Source of the DNA: LMUY01 sp964235495
Lineage (GTDB): Bacteria; Pseudomonadota; Alphaproteobacteria; Acetobacterales; Acetobacteraceae
Assembly (NCBI GenBank): GCA_964235495.1
Contig: CAXSAX010000003.1
Location: 57,995-121,994, forward strand
Direction of reading: 5' to 3'
Length of the DNA stretch: 64,000 nucleotides
Below, piece after piece: positions 17,001 through 28,393 of the stretch (position 1 is the stretch's first letter; the number at the start of each line of letters is the position of its first letter). A program made the position numbers and the translations under genes. The notes under the pieces were generated by a model. That model searched no databases and was not told the origin of the DNA. It worked only from the letters and a program-made list of their open reading frames with translations.

Positions 17001-17912
17001 CTAACGCGCTGACCGGAAATGCTGGATCCGGCCCCGATCCTGGGCCAGCGCCATCAGTTTCCTGATCCAGACTTCCGGCTGCGCGTGCAAGCGCGCCAAG
17101 CGGTAATCGAGCGCGCGGACCGCGAGACGACGCCACAGCCAGCGCGGCGCACCAAACAGGCGCGGCCCATCCGGGCACGCGCCGAGCCACGCCTCCGTCC
17201 GGCCGAGCGCCTTAAACCATGTCGCAACGTAGTCCGCGGTCTGCCGTCCCGGGCTGATCATGTGCTCGACGATGCAGTCCGGCAGCCAGCGGCCGGCGTG
17301 CCCCGCCCTGAGCATTGCCATGAAGCAGGTCGTCTCCTCCCCGAAATGCAGGGTGCCCTGACCCAGCTTCGGGTCGAACGGGAACAACCGCTGCACCGCG
17401 GTGCGCACCGCATAGTTGGCGCCGAATGGAATCATGTCGCCGTCAGGCCGGAGGGCGATGGGCGTGTCGGCCAGGTTGCGGGCTGCCAAGGGCAGGCCAA
17501 GATGTGGCATCGCGTCGGGGAACCATGGCGTGACAGGCTCCTCCAGCACCGGAATAATGCGGCCGCCGAACAGCGCCGCATCCGGCCACTGGGAAAAGGC
17601 CGCCGCATAGCTGCGAAGCCAATCCGCCCGGACGACCACGTCGTCGTCGGTGCAGACCATGTACTCGCCCTGCGCGCATGCGACCGCAGTGTTGCGCGCG
17701 ATGGACAGGCCGGGCCGCGGCTCAAGCACCGCCCGGACAGGAAGCAGGGCCTCGAACTGCCTGATCACGTCCTGCGTGCCGTCCGTGCTGCCATTATCGA
17801 CGATCAGCAGCCCCCAGGTGCAATCCACGGGATGCAGCCGCTCGAGCGACCGCAACATCTTGGACAGGGCGGCCGCCCTGTTGCGCGTGCAGACGGCGAC
17901 GGTGATCAGCAT
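17001..17912 (-). CDS. GT2 family glycosyltransferase
   Basis: A 303-residue GT-A enzyme. Its start MLITVAVCTRNRAAALSKML, the strand LLIVDNGSTDGT, the loop RPGLSIARNTAV and the metal motif CTDDDVVV are diagnostic. The segment PFGANYAVRTAV and FGEETTCFMAML continue the family pattern. It lacks membrane helices. A role in adding a sugar to the exopolysaccharide unit is inferred from its place between prsT (66 bases upstream) and the flippase gene (36 bases downstream). It is distinct from the plus-strand GT2 at 14469. Confidence 0.87.
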   Translation of the reverse strand: MLITVAVCTRNRAAALSKMLRSLERLHPVDCTWGLLIVDNGSTDGTQDVIRQFEALLPVRAVLEPRPGLSIARNTAVACAQGEYMVCTDDDVVVRADWLRSYAAAFSQWPDAALFGGRIIPVLEEPVTPWFPDAMPHLGLPLAARNLADTPIALRPDGDMIPFGANYAVRTAVQRLFPFDPKLGQGTLHFGEETTCFMAMLRAGHAGRWLPDCIVEHMISPGRQTADYVATWFKALGRTEAWLGACPDGPRLFGAPRWLWRRLAVRALDYRLARLHAQPEVWIRKLMALAQDRGRIQHFRSAR

Positions 17913-17978
17913 CGGGCACTCCTGGCTGCCGGCACGTATAGCTGGCCCTGCTGACGGAGACGAAAGCCTGCCGGGTCA

Positions 17979-20751
17979 TCAAGGCTTCTTCGATAGGCTC
18001 CCCAGCAGCTCCTGCGCTTTCGCCTTGTCCGGGAACTCGCCGGGTGCCGCCACTAATGGCGTCAGCAGCGCCGCTGCCTTGTCCCCCTGCCCCGCCGCCT
18101 GGTAGGCCACGGCGAGGTGGTACTTGATATTCGGGTCGTCGGGCGCCTGCCGCACCGCTTGGCTGAGCAGGCCGATGCCGTGGTCCCCGCCGCCATCTGT
18201 CGCCAGGATGTAGCCCCAGGTGTCGGCGGTCTGCGCGCTGGGCGCCAGCTGGTAGGCGCGTTGCGCCAGCACTGTCGCCTGCGGGTCATGCGCCTGCTGG
18301 TCCACCCAGGCCAGGTTGTTCAGCGCCCTCGCATCAGCCGGGCGCTTGGCCAAGATGTCGGTCAGCAAGCTCTTGGCCGAGTCCAACCGGCGGGCGGCGA
18401 TGTCGAGATCGGACAAGGGTTGCTCCACCTCCAGGTCGCCCGGGTGCTTGGCCAGCCAGTCCCGCAGGCCCTGCGCCGCCGGGTCCGGGTGGCCGCCGGC
18501 GAACTGGGCCATGGCGAGCCGGATGGCCAGCACGGGCGAGGGATCGGCCTTGAGCGGGACGGCGTAGGCGGTGGCGGCGGCATCGAACTGCTTGGCGGTC
18601 ATTGCCACGTCGCCCGGCAGGACCAAGCTGGCCGGCTGGTAGGCGGGGTTCTGCGCCAGCTTGGTTGCGGCCGCCGTGGCCGCAGGTAAGCCGCCGCCCT
18701 GGGCGTCCAGGGTGACCAAGGCGGCCAGCAGCTGCTGGTCCTGCGGGTCGGCCACCAGCGCGTCCTGCACCACCTGGCGTGCCCCGGCCGGGTCCTTGGC
18801 ATCCAGCTTCATGCGGCTGAGCTGCAAGGTCGCCACCGTCAGCCGGGGATTGACCGCCAAGGCCTTGCGCAACGCGATCTCGGCCGCGTCCGGTTGCTTG
18901 AGCGCCAGGTCCGCCTGCGCCTGGACCAGCAGCATGGCGATGTCCGTCGTCGTCGCCGCAGTTCCCGGGGCCTTGCCGACACCTGCGGATGCAGCGAGGG
19001 CCAGGGCGCTCTGCGGGTCGCCGTTGGCGGTTTCCAGACTGGCCAGCCGCACAGTGAAGCGCGGGTTGGCCGGGACGGCCGCGTGCGCGCGCTCCAGCAC
19101 GGCGATGGCCTCGGCTGGCTTGTTGGCGCGCAGGGCAGTGTCCACCGCCTGGTTGACCACCGCCTCGCGCCCCGGGTCCTTCGCCAGCACCTCGGCATCG
19201 AGCTTGGCCACGTCGTCCGAGCGGCCTTGCAGCACCGCCACGCGGATGAGGTCGAGCCGGGCGGGGATGGAGTCCGCGTGGTCATGCAGCACCGCCTCGA
19301 AGGTGGAGCGAGCGCCGGTGAGGTCGAAACGGGATAGTTGGATCTCGCCGTTCAGCATGCCCACCAGCTCGGTGCTGCCGCCCTGCGCCTTGAGCCGATC
19401 GACGGCCTTCTGCGCGTCGTCCGGCTTGCCCGCGCCAATAAGGGCTGCAGTCAGCAGCGCCTCTGTCTGGGTTTGCGCCGGGGCGATGTTCACGGAACGG
19501 TTCAGCAGGGAGGCCGCGCCGTCCGTCTGGTGCAGCACCAGCTCGGTGGCGCCAGCTTGGGCGAGCAGGCGAGCGTTGTCGGGACTGATGGCCAGTGCCT
19601 TCTGGTACTCGGCCAGGGCGTCCTGCGGGCGGCCGAGCAGATTGTCCGCAGCGCCCCGCAGCTCGTATACCTGCGGCAAAGTGGTCTGCGCGTTGGCCAG
19701 GGGGGCGAGCAGCTCCAGCACCCGGTCCGGGTGCTTGGCCGCCAGTTGCAGCTGCGCCAGCAGGATGGGGCCGCGCGCGTCGGATGGGTTGCGCGCAGCG
19801 TAGCGGGTGGCTGCATCCAGCGCCTGCTCAGTCTGCCCGACTTGCTGCTTGACCACGGCCTCGATCAGGTAGGCGCCGGGAAACTGGGACACGAAGGAGG
19901 AGAGCTGGTCGAGGATGGTGTTGGCGCCCGCGAAGTCCCCAGCACGCATCAGCAGCACGGCGCGGTAATACAGCGCGCGGGCGTTGCTGGGCGAGAGCGC
20001 CAGCACGGCTGCCACGTCGGCCTTGGCCGGGTCGTTCTGATTGAACTCGAGCAGCAGGCCGGCGCGGTCCAGCCGATAGGCGAACTGACCCGGCGCCGCC
20101 GCCACCGCCTTGTCCGCCGCAGCGATGGCACCCGCCTGGTCTGGCTTTTGCGCCAGCAAGGCCGATTGCAGCTGCAAGGCTTCCGGCGAGGCCGGGTCCA
20201 GGGTGAGGGCGGCCTCCAGCGCGTGGGTGGCGGCCGGCAGGTCACGGCGTTGCAGGTCCAGCCTGGCCTGGCCGAGCAGCGGCGCGGGCGAGGTGGGAGC
20301 CGCGCGTTGCGCTTCCGCGAATGCGGTCGCTGCCAGGTCCGGATGGTCAAGCAGCATCTGCGCCCGGCCACGGGCCACGAGGGTGACGGCGGCAAGCTCG
20401 GGCGTGGTGGTGTCGGCCGGCATGTCACGCAGCAAGTCGCGCGCGCGGCCTTCCTCCAGGTAGGCGGAGGCGAGCAGGCCGAGGGCGGGCGCTGCGGGGT
20501 AGTTGTTGTCCTTGGCGTCCTGCGCTTCCTTTTCGGCTGCCGCCGGGTCGCCCAGCTGCAGGCTTACCTGGCCGAGCTGGTAGTGCGCCTCGCCGCTCGC
20601 CGGGTCCGCCTTGATGGCGTTGCGGAGCTGCAGGCGGGCGGCGGGAAGGTCCCCCGCGGCGACTGCCTTCCTGGCGTCCGCCAGGTAGTCCGCAGCGCTG
20701 GCGACCAGCGGCCAGGCGGCCAGCAGCGCCGTTGCGGCGAGCAAACGCGGT

Positions 20752-20759
<8 letters not shown>
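17979..20759 (-). CDS. prsT: XrtA/PEP-CTERM system TPR-repeat protein PrsT (TIGR02917 type)
   Basis: A 926-residue periplasmic protein made almost wholly of tetratricopeptide repeats (for example ASGEAHYQLGQVSLQLGDPA; NARLLAQAGATELVLHQTDG). It matches in size and position the PrsT protein that follows PrsK and PrsR in exosortase A genomes. The N-terminus MHRPRLLAATALLAAWPLVA-SAADYL is a signal peptide, but there is no lipobox Cys, whereas the family is usually described as lipoprotein. The role is likely scaffolding of the export machinery. ATG 20759 overlaps the end of prsR by 8 bases; an in-frame extension to 20828 lies inside prsR and was rejected. Confidence 0.9.
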
Positions 20760-22142
<1,383 letters not shown>

Positions 22143-22146
<4 letters not shown>

Positions 22147-24188
22147 GGCGAAACCTTCACGCTGGCGGCGGCCATGGCGGCCATGGCGGCCATGGCGGCC
22201 GGTAGCGGCAGCGACACGCACATGGTGGTGCCGGCGCCGGGTTCGCTGGTCACGGTCAGGTAGCCGCCAACCTGTTGCAGCAGCTCGCGGGCCTGGAACA
22301 CGCCCATGCCGAACCCGTCGTCCTTGGAGGAGCGGAAGGGGCGGAACAGCTGCTGCTGGATGAACTCGGCCGTCATGCCGGTGCCTTGGTCCACGATATC
22401 AACCAGGATGCGACGGTCCTGCTCGCGGCAGGCGATGCGGACCGGCGCGTCGGGCGCTGAGGCGTCAAACGCGTTGTCCAGCAGATGGAGGACCACCGCC
22501 TCGAAATCGGCCGGGTCCATCAGGATCTGCGCCGTGCCGGCCAGCGGCTCGGCCTCTAGCAGGATGCGGGCCCGGCGGGAGGCGCCGCAAGCGTCAATGA
22601 TGGCTTGCAACCGGCCAAGCACAACGACCGGGGCCTGCGGCGGCAGCGCGTCCGGGGGCGTTTTCAGCCGAGCGAGCAGGGTGTTGATCTTCTGCACCGA
22701 GGCTCCGACCGTCCGCAGCATGTCCTGCTGGAACTCGGCGTTGGCGAGGTGGTGCTCCGCGTTGGCGAGCACCAAGGACAACTGGCTGGACACGTTCTTG
22801 ATGTCATGCGCGACAAAGGCAAAGCGCTTGCCGTATTCCCGCAGCTGGTTGGTCTGCAGCAGCGCCTCGGCCGCGCGCTGCTCGGCGACGTAGCTCGCCA
22901 CTTCCTGCCCCACGATGCGGAGCAGGGCGAACACCTCCTCGTCAAGGGCGAATGGCGCGCGCGGCCTGGACACCAGGATGAAGCCGGTCATGCCGCCGCC
23001 ATGGGCGAGCGGAGCGGCGAGCCACGCGTCCGCCACGTCCGGTGTTCCCGGCGGCACTTCGATGACCAAGCCGGCCGTGCCGAGCAGCGTCACCAGCGCG
23101 TGGTCGCCGCCGATCTGGTGCGCGGCGGCCGCCAGATTCCATGATCCAGCCCAGCGAAACACGCCGTCCTCCGCCTCGCGGAGAAAGATCATGCCGGCGG
23201 GGCTGTCCACCACCTGGGCCACTGCCCTGATGGCGCGCGTGTGGAGTGCGACGGGACGGTCGGTCTGCGACAAGGTGTGAATGCAGCGCAGCCACTCCAG
23301 CCGGTAATCGTAGCGGTTGCGGAAGAAGTTGCTGATGACGAGGTTGCGCACGGTCGAACGGGCGGACGCCGAGGTTACGAACACGCCGGCCGCGAGCAGC
23401 CCACCGGAGATGAGGCTGATCTCCAGCACCATGCCCCAGGGACTGGCCCAGCCCGGCCCGAACGCGCGCAGGATCTCTCCCGTGGCCGCGACGCCGAGCA
23501 GGAATATCCCGATCAGGACCAGGCTGGCGCTGTAGAACACGGCGCGGTGGGACACTTGGAGCGACCGCCCCCACCGGCGCTGGTTGCGCTTGGCTGCCAA
23601 CGCGAGCAGCGGCAGCAGCAGCAGCAGCAGGACCGCGCGACCATCGGCCAGGATGGGCGACACGCGGCGGAATAGTACGGCATCGCTGTAGAGCGCCACG
23701 CCGTAAACGAAGAAGCCGCCAAGTGTTACGCAGGGCAGCGTGATGTGCCAGCGTAGCTCCTCTGGTGTGTTGCGATACAGGTTCTCGATCAGCAGCAAGG
23801 CGCAAACGGCAAGGCCGAGGCTGGCCTCGAACTCCACCATCTGGACGAAGCCGGATGACAACCCGGCCCCTGCGCTCACGAACCCGGCCACGGCCACCAG
23901 GACGATGATCGCGCCGAAGCCTACGAAAAGGCGCTGCTGTCGGGCTCCGTTGGGTGCCGAGCGATGATACAGATGCAGAAGGAAACCCAACCAGGCGACC
24001 ATCAGGCCAAGATCCAGCGCGGCCAATGGAGCATCTGCGAGCACGGGGCCGAAAGCCAGCATGCCAGCCCACCCCGCGGTGGCGATGCTCGCGCCGGCAA
24101 GCGCCAGGCGGGACCGGTCAGGCCGCGTGGTGGCGAGCATGGCGCCAGCGAACAGGCTATAAAGGGCAGCAATCCCGGTGTTCAGCAT
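22143..24188 (-). CDS. prsK: XrtA/PEP-CTERM system histidine kinase PrsK (TIGR02916 type)
   Basis: A 681-residue membrane sensor kinase. Residues 1-280 contain about eight hydrophobic helices (starting MLNTGIAALYSLFAGAML), residues 310-440 a GAF-like domain, and His461 in FVAHDIKNVSSQLSLV is the phosphorylation site. The ATPase part shows the N box HLLDNAFDAS and G boxes DQGTGM and GFGMGVF. It should phosphorylate PrsR. Near the C-terminus three AAM triplets are encoded by a 9-bp tandem repeat just before prsR. ATG 24188 was chosen over the upstream in-frame start at 24254, which falls within the preceding gene. Confidence 0.94.
22171..22197. repeat. 9-bp tandem microsatellite, three perfect copies
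   Basis: The unit GCCATGGCG occurs three times in a row, flanked by partial copies. In prsK (minus strand) it encodes Ala-Ala-Met triplets at the C-terminus, 25 bases before the prsR start. Unit gain or loss would keep the prsK frame while changing spacing upstream of prsR. Confidence 0.9.
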
Positions 24189-24222
24189 GTGGCACGCCCG
24201 CGTCCTGCCTGGGGTTTGGCCG

Positions 24223-25569
24223 CTATCGTGCCCCTTCCTGGAACAAGATGACACGGATCGTCAGCACCAGGATCAGCATATTCATAAAAAGGCTGCGGTT
24301 TTTGACGTAATACAAGTCATAGGCCAGCTTCATGCGGGCGTCCTCGACGGACGCGCCGTAAGGATACTTGACCTGCGCCCATCCGGTGATGCCGGGCTTG
24401 AGGCAGGTACGGTCAGTGTAGTTCGGGATGACGGTTGACAGCCGGTCCACGAAATGCGGCCGCTCAGGGCGGGGGCCGATGAAGCTCATGCTTCCGGACA
24501 GCACGTTGAACAGCTGCGGCAGCTCGTCAATGCGGGTGCGGCGTATTATGCGGCCCATGCGCGTCACCCGCGGATCGTTCTTAGCGGCCCAGATCGGCGC
24601 ACCCGCCGCCTCGGCGTTGACGGACATGCTGCGGAATTTACGCAGGCTGAACACCTGGCCATGCTGGCCGACACGCCGCTGGGCGTAAAGCACAGGCCCG
24701 GCGCTTTCCAGCTTGATAAGGAGAGTAACGACCGCCATCAGCGGCAGCGTTGCGAAGAGAAAGATGATGCTGATCACCACGTCCATGAAGCGGTGCACGC
24801 CATCGATCCAACGGCCACGAGCTGTGCGCTCAACCAAGGTGCCCCAAGTGGGCGGCAGGTGATCAAGGTCCAGACGATTCAGGCGATATTCCCAGAACGA
24901 CGCTTCACTGAACACGCGGGTGCTCTTGCGCAGCCCAGCCCGCACTGCCGAGCCGGAAACGGCATCGGCCACGATGACGGCCCAGATCTTCTGACGCCGT
25001 AGCTCCTTGCGCTGTAGGACAGCAGATCCGCTGGCGACCACGTCCGCCACCCGCCAGGATGCGTCTCCGGTCAGACCGATCACGTTCTGGACCCGCAAAG
25101 CGCTCTGCGGCGGACCGACGATGAGGATGCGGCGGGCAAACAGGTCCAGATGCTGCGCTATGTAGAACCCGGCCCGGGTGATGCCGAGACAGGCCAGCCA
25201 GCCCGCCATGATGCGGGGCAGCGATAGGGCGCTGTGCGGGTTGAGGCTGAGATTCCAGCTCAGCAGGTGGCTGAGCCCGACGAGCAAGGGTGCGAGCAAC
25301 ACGCTGACGATCAGGGCGGTGGTCATCAGCTTGCGCTGGCGTTGGCAGATTTCCGCCCGATAAAGCCCGATCGAAACGGACGTCAGACTGATCGCCAGAC
25401 TCCAAGTGGCGGCCTGCTTGAGCGCGGACAGGTCAGTCATCGCACCCATTCTCAGGAACCGGCCTTCGTGATGCAGCAAGTAAACCATCACGGCCAGAAC
25501 CAGCAGCAGCTCGACGAGCCACAGCCCAAGCATTTCCAGAGAAAGATGTTTCTCGACTGCCCTAATCAT
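24223..25569 (-). CDS. Polyprenyl-phosphate sugar phosphotransferase, EpsB type (TIGR03013)
   Basis: A 448-residue initiating enzyme that should move a sugar-1-phosphate onto undecaprenyl phosphate, the first step of repeat-unit assembly. The N-terminal half has four hydrophobic helices and a Rossmann-like segment (RRILIVGPPQSALRVQNV). The C-terminal half is a bacterial sugar transferase domain: helix DVVISIIFLFATLPLM, the FSLRKFRSM block, DELPQLFNVLSGSMSFIGPR and LKPGITGWAQV. This architecture is the exosortase-associated TIGR03013 type. It opens the minus-strand operon containing prsK, prsR and prsT, with prsK 34 bases downstream, and is preceded by an AT-rich promoter region. Confidence 0.92.
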   Translation of the reverse strand: MIRAVEKHLSLEMLGLWLVELLLVLAVMVYLLHHEGRFLRMGAMTDLSALKQAATWSLAISLTSVSIGLYRAEICQRQRKLMTTALIVSVLLAPLLVGLSHLLSWNLSLNPHSALSLPRIMAGWLACLGITRAGFYIAQHLDLFARRILIVGPPQSALRVQNVIGLTGDASWRVADVVASGSAVLQRKELRRQKIWAVIVADAVSGSAVRAGLRKSTRVFSEASFWEYRLNRLDLDHLPPTWGTLVERTARGRWIDGVHRFMDVVISIIFLFATLPLMAVVTLLIKLESAGPVLYAQRRVGQHGQVFSLRKFRSMSVNAEAAGAPIWAAKNDPRVTRMGRIIRRTRIDELPQLFNVLSGSMSFIGPRPERPHFVDRLSTVIPNYTDRTCLKPGITGWAQVKYPYGASVEDARMKLAYDLYYVKNRSLFMNMLILVLTIRVILFQEGAR

Positions 25570-25680
25570 CGCTCAGCCCAACCGATCAAGGAACCGTATG
25601 AAGACAAATTTCGACTGGCTTTTGGCCACAAGCTCACTGAGCCCAAGCCCTTCCGGGTGGTCCCGATTTCGAGCGGCGCA

Positions 25681-25709
25681 GCTATGCCGGGGAACAAACC
25701 TGCTGTCAA
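25681..25709 (-). promoter_or_regulatory. Candidate promoter of the epsB-prsKRT operon
   Basis: On the minus strand a perfect TTGACA (25709-25704) is followed after 17 bases by CATAGC (25686-25681), a weak -10. It lies about 115 bases upstream of the ATG at 25569, at the edge of an AT-rich island unusual for this GC-rich window. No sigma-54 element was seen. Confidence 0.4.
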
Positions 25710-25716
25710 TAAATTA

Positions 25717-25745
25717 CTAAAACGAAGGTATATTCGTCTAAAACG
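25717..25745. promoter_or_regulatory. Direct repeat CTAAAACG, 21-bp period, in AT-rich intergenic island
   Basis: CTAAAACG occurs at 25717-25724 and again at 25738-25745 on the plus strand. Start-to-start distance is 21 bp, about two helical turns, and the pair lies just upstream of the candidate TTGACA promoter. Such spacing suits a dimeric or two-site DNA-binding regulator; the regulator is unknown. Confidence 0.4.
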
Positions 25746-25797
25746 CGATATTAACACTTTTAGATATGTTACTGTATCGTCACGACTTTTCTGTCTT

Positions 25798-26892
25798 TCA
25801 GCGTTTCGCATCGCTCGGGGCGACCCACAGGCTGGCATAAGCCGAGAACATGGCATCCTGGTCGTACTCGGCCTCTGCCTTGGCGCGATTGGCTTTTCCG
25901 ACCCGCTCGCGCAGCCCAACGTCCCCCAGCAAGGCGCGTAAGCCGGCGGCGAAGGCCGCGTCATCTTGCGCCACGACGAAAGGGTGGTTCTCGGTGGCCA
26001 GCATCGTCCGGATATCACCCACATCAGTCGCCACCACTGGCAGACCAGTCGCCATTGCCTCCAGGATCGAAAGCGGCATCTGCTCGGTGACGGAACATAA
26101 GGCAAAGATATCGAACAAATGGTAAACGGGTCCTGGGTCCTCCACATGGCCCAGGAATTCTACCCGGTCTTCCAACCCCAGTTGGGTGGCGAGGCCTTCC
26201 AGGGCGGTGCGTTCGGCACCTGCGCCCACGACGACCAGCCGCCCCGCCCCGCCCGCGAGGTGCAAGGCGCGCAACAGCCGCGCCACGTTCTTTTCCGGAC
26301 GCAGCGCCGCCACGATGCCGACGACCGGCCCTTCTCTGGCCGGGCGGTTCGGGCCGCGGGCGAAGCGGGCCAGATCGACGCCGTTTGGGATGTGGCGCAG
26401 CCGGGCCAGGTCAAGCCGCCATTGCGTGACGGCGATGTCCAGCAGCGTGCGCGACGGCAGCACCACCGTGCTGCGCCGAAGCGCCGCCCGGCGGGTCCAG
26501 CAACGGCGGCGCAGCTGAGCGGACCGTTCCTCCGGACCGAACCCGTCCTCCGTGTGGATGTGGCGGGCCAGCGGTAGCAGGTTGGCAAGCGCCCACTCGA
26601 TGGAGCCCCAGTTGCTCGTCACCAGCACGTCCGGCCGCTCGCGGCGCAGCAGCCGCCGTATCCGCCGCATGTTGCCGAGCGGGTCGCCCTTGTCTGTGAG
26701 CAGGGTCGGGAACGTTAGGAGAAGGTCCGGCGCCAGCCGCGCCCGGCACGCCGTGTTGCCGTCGAGCGCCACGACCGCATGGCGCCACCTCCTGCCGAAA
26801 TGGTTGGCCAAGGCTGCGAAGCGGACCTGGGCGCCGCCGACCGCGAAGGTTGGGAACACGTGCATCAGGAGCGGCGGTTGGCCTGTGGTCAA
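25798..26892 (-). CDS. GT4 family glycosyltransferase
   Basis: A 364-residue enzyme with MHVFPTFAVGGAQVRFAALAN at the N-terminus (acceptor lobe), VGIVAALRPEKNVARLLRAL at the start of the donor lobe, and the EX7E pattern SVTEQMPLSILEAMATGLPVVATDVG. It has no membrane helix. Substrates are unknown; membership of the exopolysaccharide locus is inferred from position. The frame's first codon is TTG 26892 with an upstream GAAGGA at 7 bases; ATG 26865 is a possible shorter start. It is divergent from another GT4 gene, with 88 bases between, and is 228 bases upstream of the EpsB-type gene. Confidence 0.85.
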   Translation of the reverse strand: MTTGQPPLLMHVFPTFAVGGAQVRFAALANHFGRRWRHAVVALDGNTACRARLAPDLLLTFPTLLTDKGDPLGNMRRIRRLLRRERPDVLVTSNWGSIEWALANLLPLARHIHTEDGFGPEERSAQLRRRCWTRRAALRRSTVVLPSRTLLDIAVTQWRLDLARLRHIPNGVDLARFARGPNRPAREGPVVGIVAALRPEKNVARLLRALHLAGGAGRLVVVGAGAERTALEGLATQLGLEDRVEFLGHVEDPGPVYHLFDIFALCSVTEQMPLSILEAMATGLPVVATDVGDIRTMLATENHPFVVAQDDAAFAAGLRALLGDVGLRERVGKANRAKAEAEYDQDAMFSAYASLWVAPSDAKR

Positions 26893-26980
26893 CGGCGCGT
26901 CCTTCGTGCGGCGGCAGGATTGGGCGTGCGTTTACCTGTTTCGTGCGAAAGCTCAACCACATTGAAACGGATTGGCCACG

Positions 26981-28162
26981 ATGCTGCGCGTCCTGACGCT
27001 TTCGACGGTGTATCCCAACGCGGCCGAGCCGACCTTGGGCGTGTTCGTAGAAGGCCAGACCGTCCGCTTGGCCGCGCGGCCGGATGTGGAGTTGCGCGTG
27101 GTCAGCCCGCTGCCGCGCCCGGTGTTCCCGCTCGGCCTGCTGCCAAGCTACCGGCGGCGGCTGGACCTGCCCCGGCAAGAGGAGTGGCACGGCTTGCAGG
27201 TGGCGCGGCCCCGGTTCAACATGCTTCCCGGGCTGGGCGGCCCGCTCAACCCGGCCGCCATCGTGCGGGCCGTGCGCCCGGTGCTGGCGCAGCTGCGCGC
27301 GGCCGGGTTCGGCATGGACGTGATCGACGCGGAGTTCTTCTACCCGGACGGCCCGGCGGCGGTGCGCCTCGGCGCCGAGCTAGGCGTGTCGGTCTCGATC
27401 AAGGCGCGCGGTGCGGATATCCATTACTGGGGCGGACGGGCTGCCTGCCGCCGCATGATCCTGGACGCGGCCAGGCGCGCCGGCGGCCTGCTCGCCGTCG
27501 CCGGGTCGATGAAGCGGGATATGGCGGTCCTCGGCATGGACCCGGCAAAGATCACCGTCCATTACACGGGCGTGGACTTGGAACGCTTTCGACCGACGGG
27601 GCGGGTGGCAGCCAAGGCTGCGCTCGGCGTATCCGGCCCGCTGGTCGTCAGCCTGGGCGCGCTGATCCCGCGCAAGGGCCACGCCATCGTCATCGAGGCG
27701 ATGAAGGCGCTGCCGGACGCCACGCTGCTGGTGGTTGGCGCGGGATCGGACCGCGCCGCACTGCAGCAGGCCGCGGCAGCGGCGGAACTGGGCGGCCGGG
27801 TACGGCTGCTGGGCAACCAGCCGCATGCCGCACTGCCCGCCATCCTGGGCGCTGCCGACGTGATGGCGCTGGCGTCGGCCAGCGAGGGGCTGGCAAATGC
27901 CTGGGTGGAGGCTATGGCGTGCGGCACCCCCGTGGTGACCATGGCAGTGGACGGCGCGGCGGAAGCGATCGATCCGGCCGTATCTGGCCGGCTGCTCACG
28001 GAGCGGACGCCGCAAGCTTTTGCCGAGGCGATCCGCTCGGTGTTGGCCGATGCGCCGGCACAGGCCGCGGTGCGCGCGTCTGTTGAACGATTCACCTGGG
28101 AACACAACACGCAGGCGCTGTTCGACCATCTCAGCACAGTCGCTGCGGGAGGACGCTTCTAG
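26981..28162 (+). CDS. GT4 family glycosyltransferase
   Basis: A 393-residue enzyme. The start MLRVLTLSTVYPNAAEPTLG and VEGQTVRLAAR match GT4 transferases that act on surface polysaccharides. The donor lobe shows VVSLGALIPRKGHAIVIEAM and the EX7E pattern SASEGLANAWVEAMACGTPVVT. It is probably cytoplasmic and adds a sugar to the exopolysaccharide unit, which is inferred. ATG 26981 is used; an in-frame TTG at 26972 could extend it by three codons. Its stop is immediately followed, in the same frame, by an acyl-CoA synthetase remnant. Confidence 0.86.
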   Translation: MLRVLTLSTVYPNAAEPTLGVFVEGQTVRLAARPDVELRVVSPLPRPVFPLGLLPSYRRRLDLPRQEEWHGLQVARPRFNMLPGLGGPLNPAAIVRAVRPVLAQLRAAGFGMDVIDAEFFYPDGPAAVRLGAELGVSVSIKARGADIHYWGGRAACRRMILDAARRAGGLLAVAGSMKRDMAVLGMDPAKITVHYTGVDLERFRPTGRVAAKAALGVSGPLVVSLGALIPRKGHAIVIEAMKALPDATLLVVGAGSDRAALQQAAAAAELGGRVRLLGNQPHAALPAILGAADVMALASASEGLANAWVEAMACGTPVVTMAVDGAAEAIDPAVSGRLLTERTPQAFAEAIRSVLADAPAQAAVRASVERFTWEHNTQALFDHLSTVAAGGRF

Positions 28163-28390
28163 ACCGCAGCGCAGCTCGGCAAGCCAGTGGTGGACCATTG
28201 GTGGCAAACCGAGACAGGCTGGCCGATCATCGCTGAGTTCCGAGATTGCGGGCTGTTCCCCGTCAAGCCTGAACGACTTACCCCGCTGGTGCAGCGCCTG
28301 CCCAAGACCTGCCCCGGCAAAATCTTGCGCGCCACTCTTCGCCATGGGGAGATCGCGGCCGTGCTGGACAGGGGACGCCTGTCTCGATAG
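28163..28390 (+). pseudogene. Acetyl/propionyl-CoA synthetase remnant (5' truncated, internal deletion)
   Basis: The frame reads LGKPVVDHWWQTETGWPI and, about 40 residues later, RLPKTCPGKILRATLR, ending at TAG 28388-28390. The first block is the A5 core motif of propionyl-/acetyl-CoA synthetases and the second is the C-terminal A10 motif (normally PKTRSGKILR), here with R to C and S to P changes. In intact enzymes of about 630 residues these are separated by roughly 150-200 residues, so both the N-terminal half and a central block are missing. The remnant abuts the GT4 stop codon. A GTG at 28187 could start a 67-residue peptide, but no function is expected. Confidence 0.8.
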
Positions 28391-28393
28391 CCA

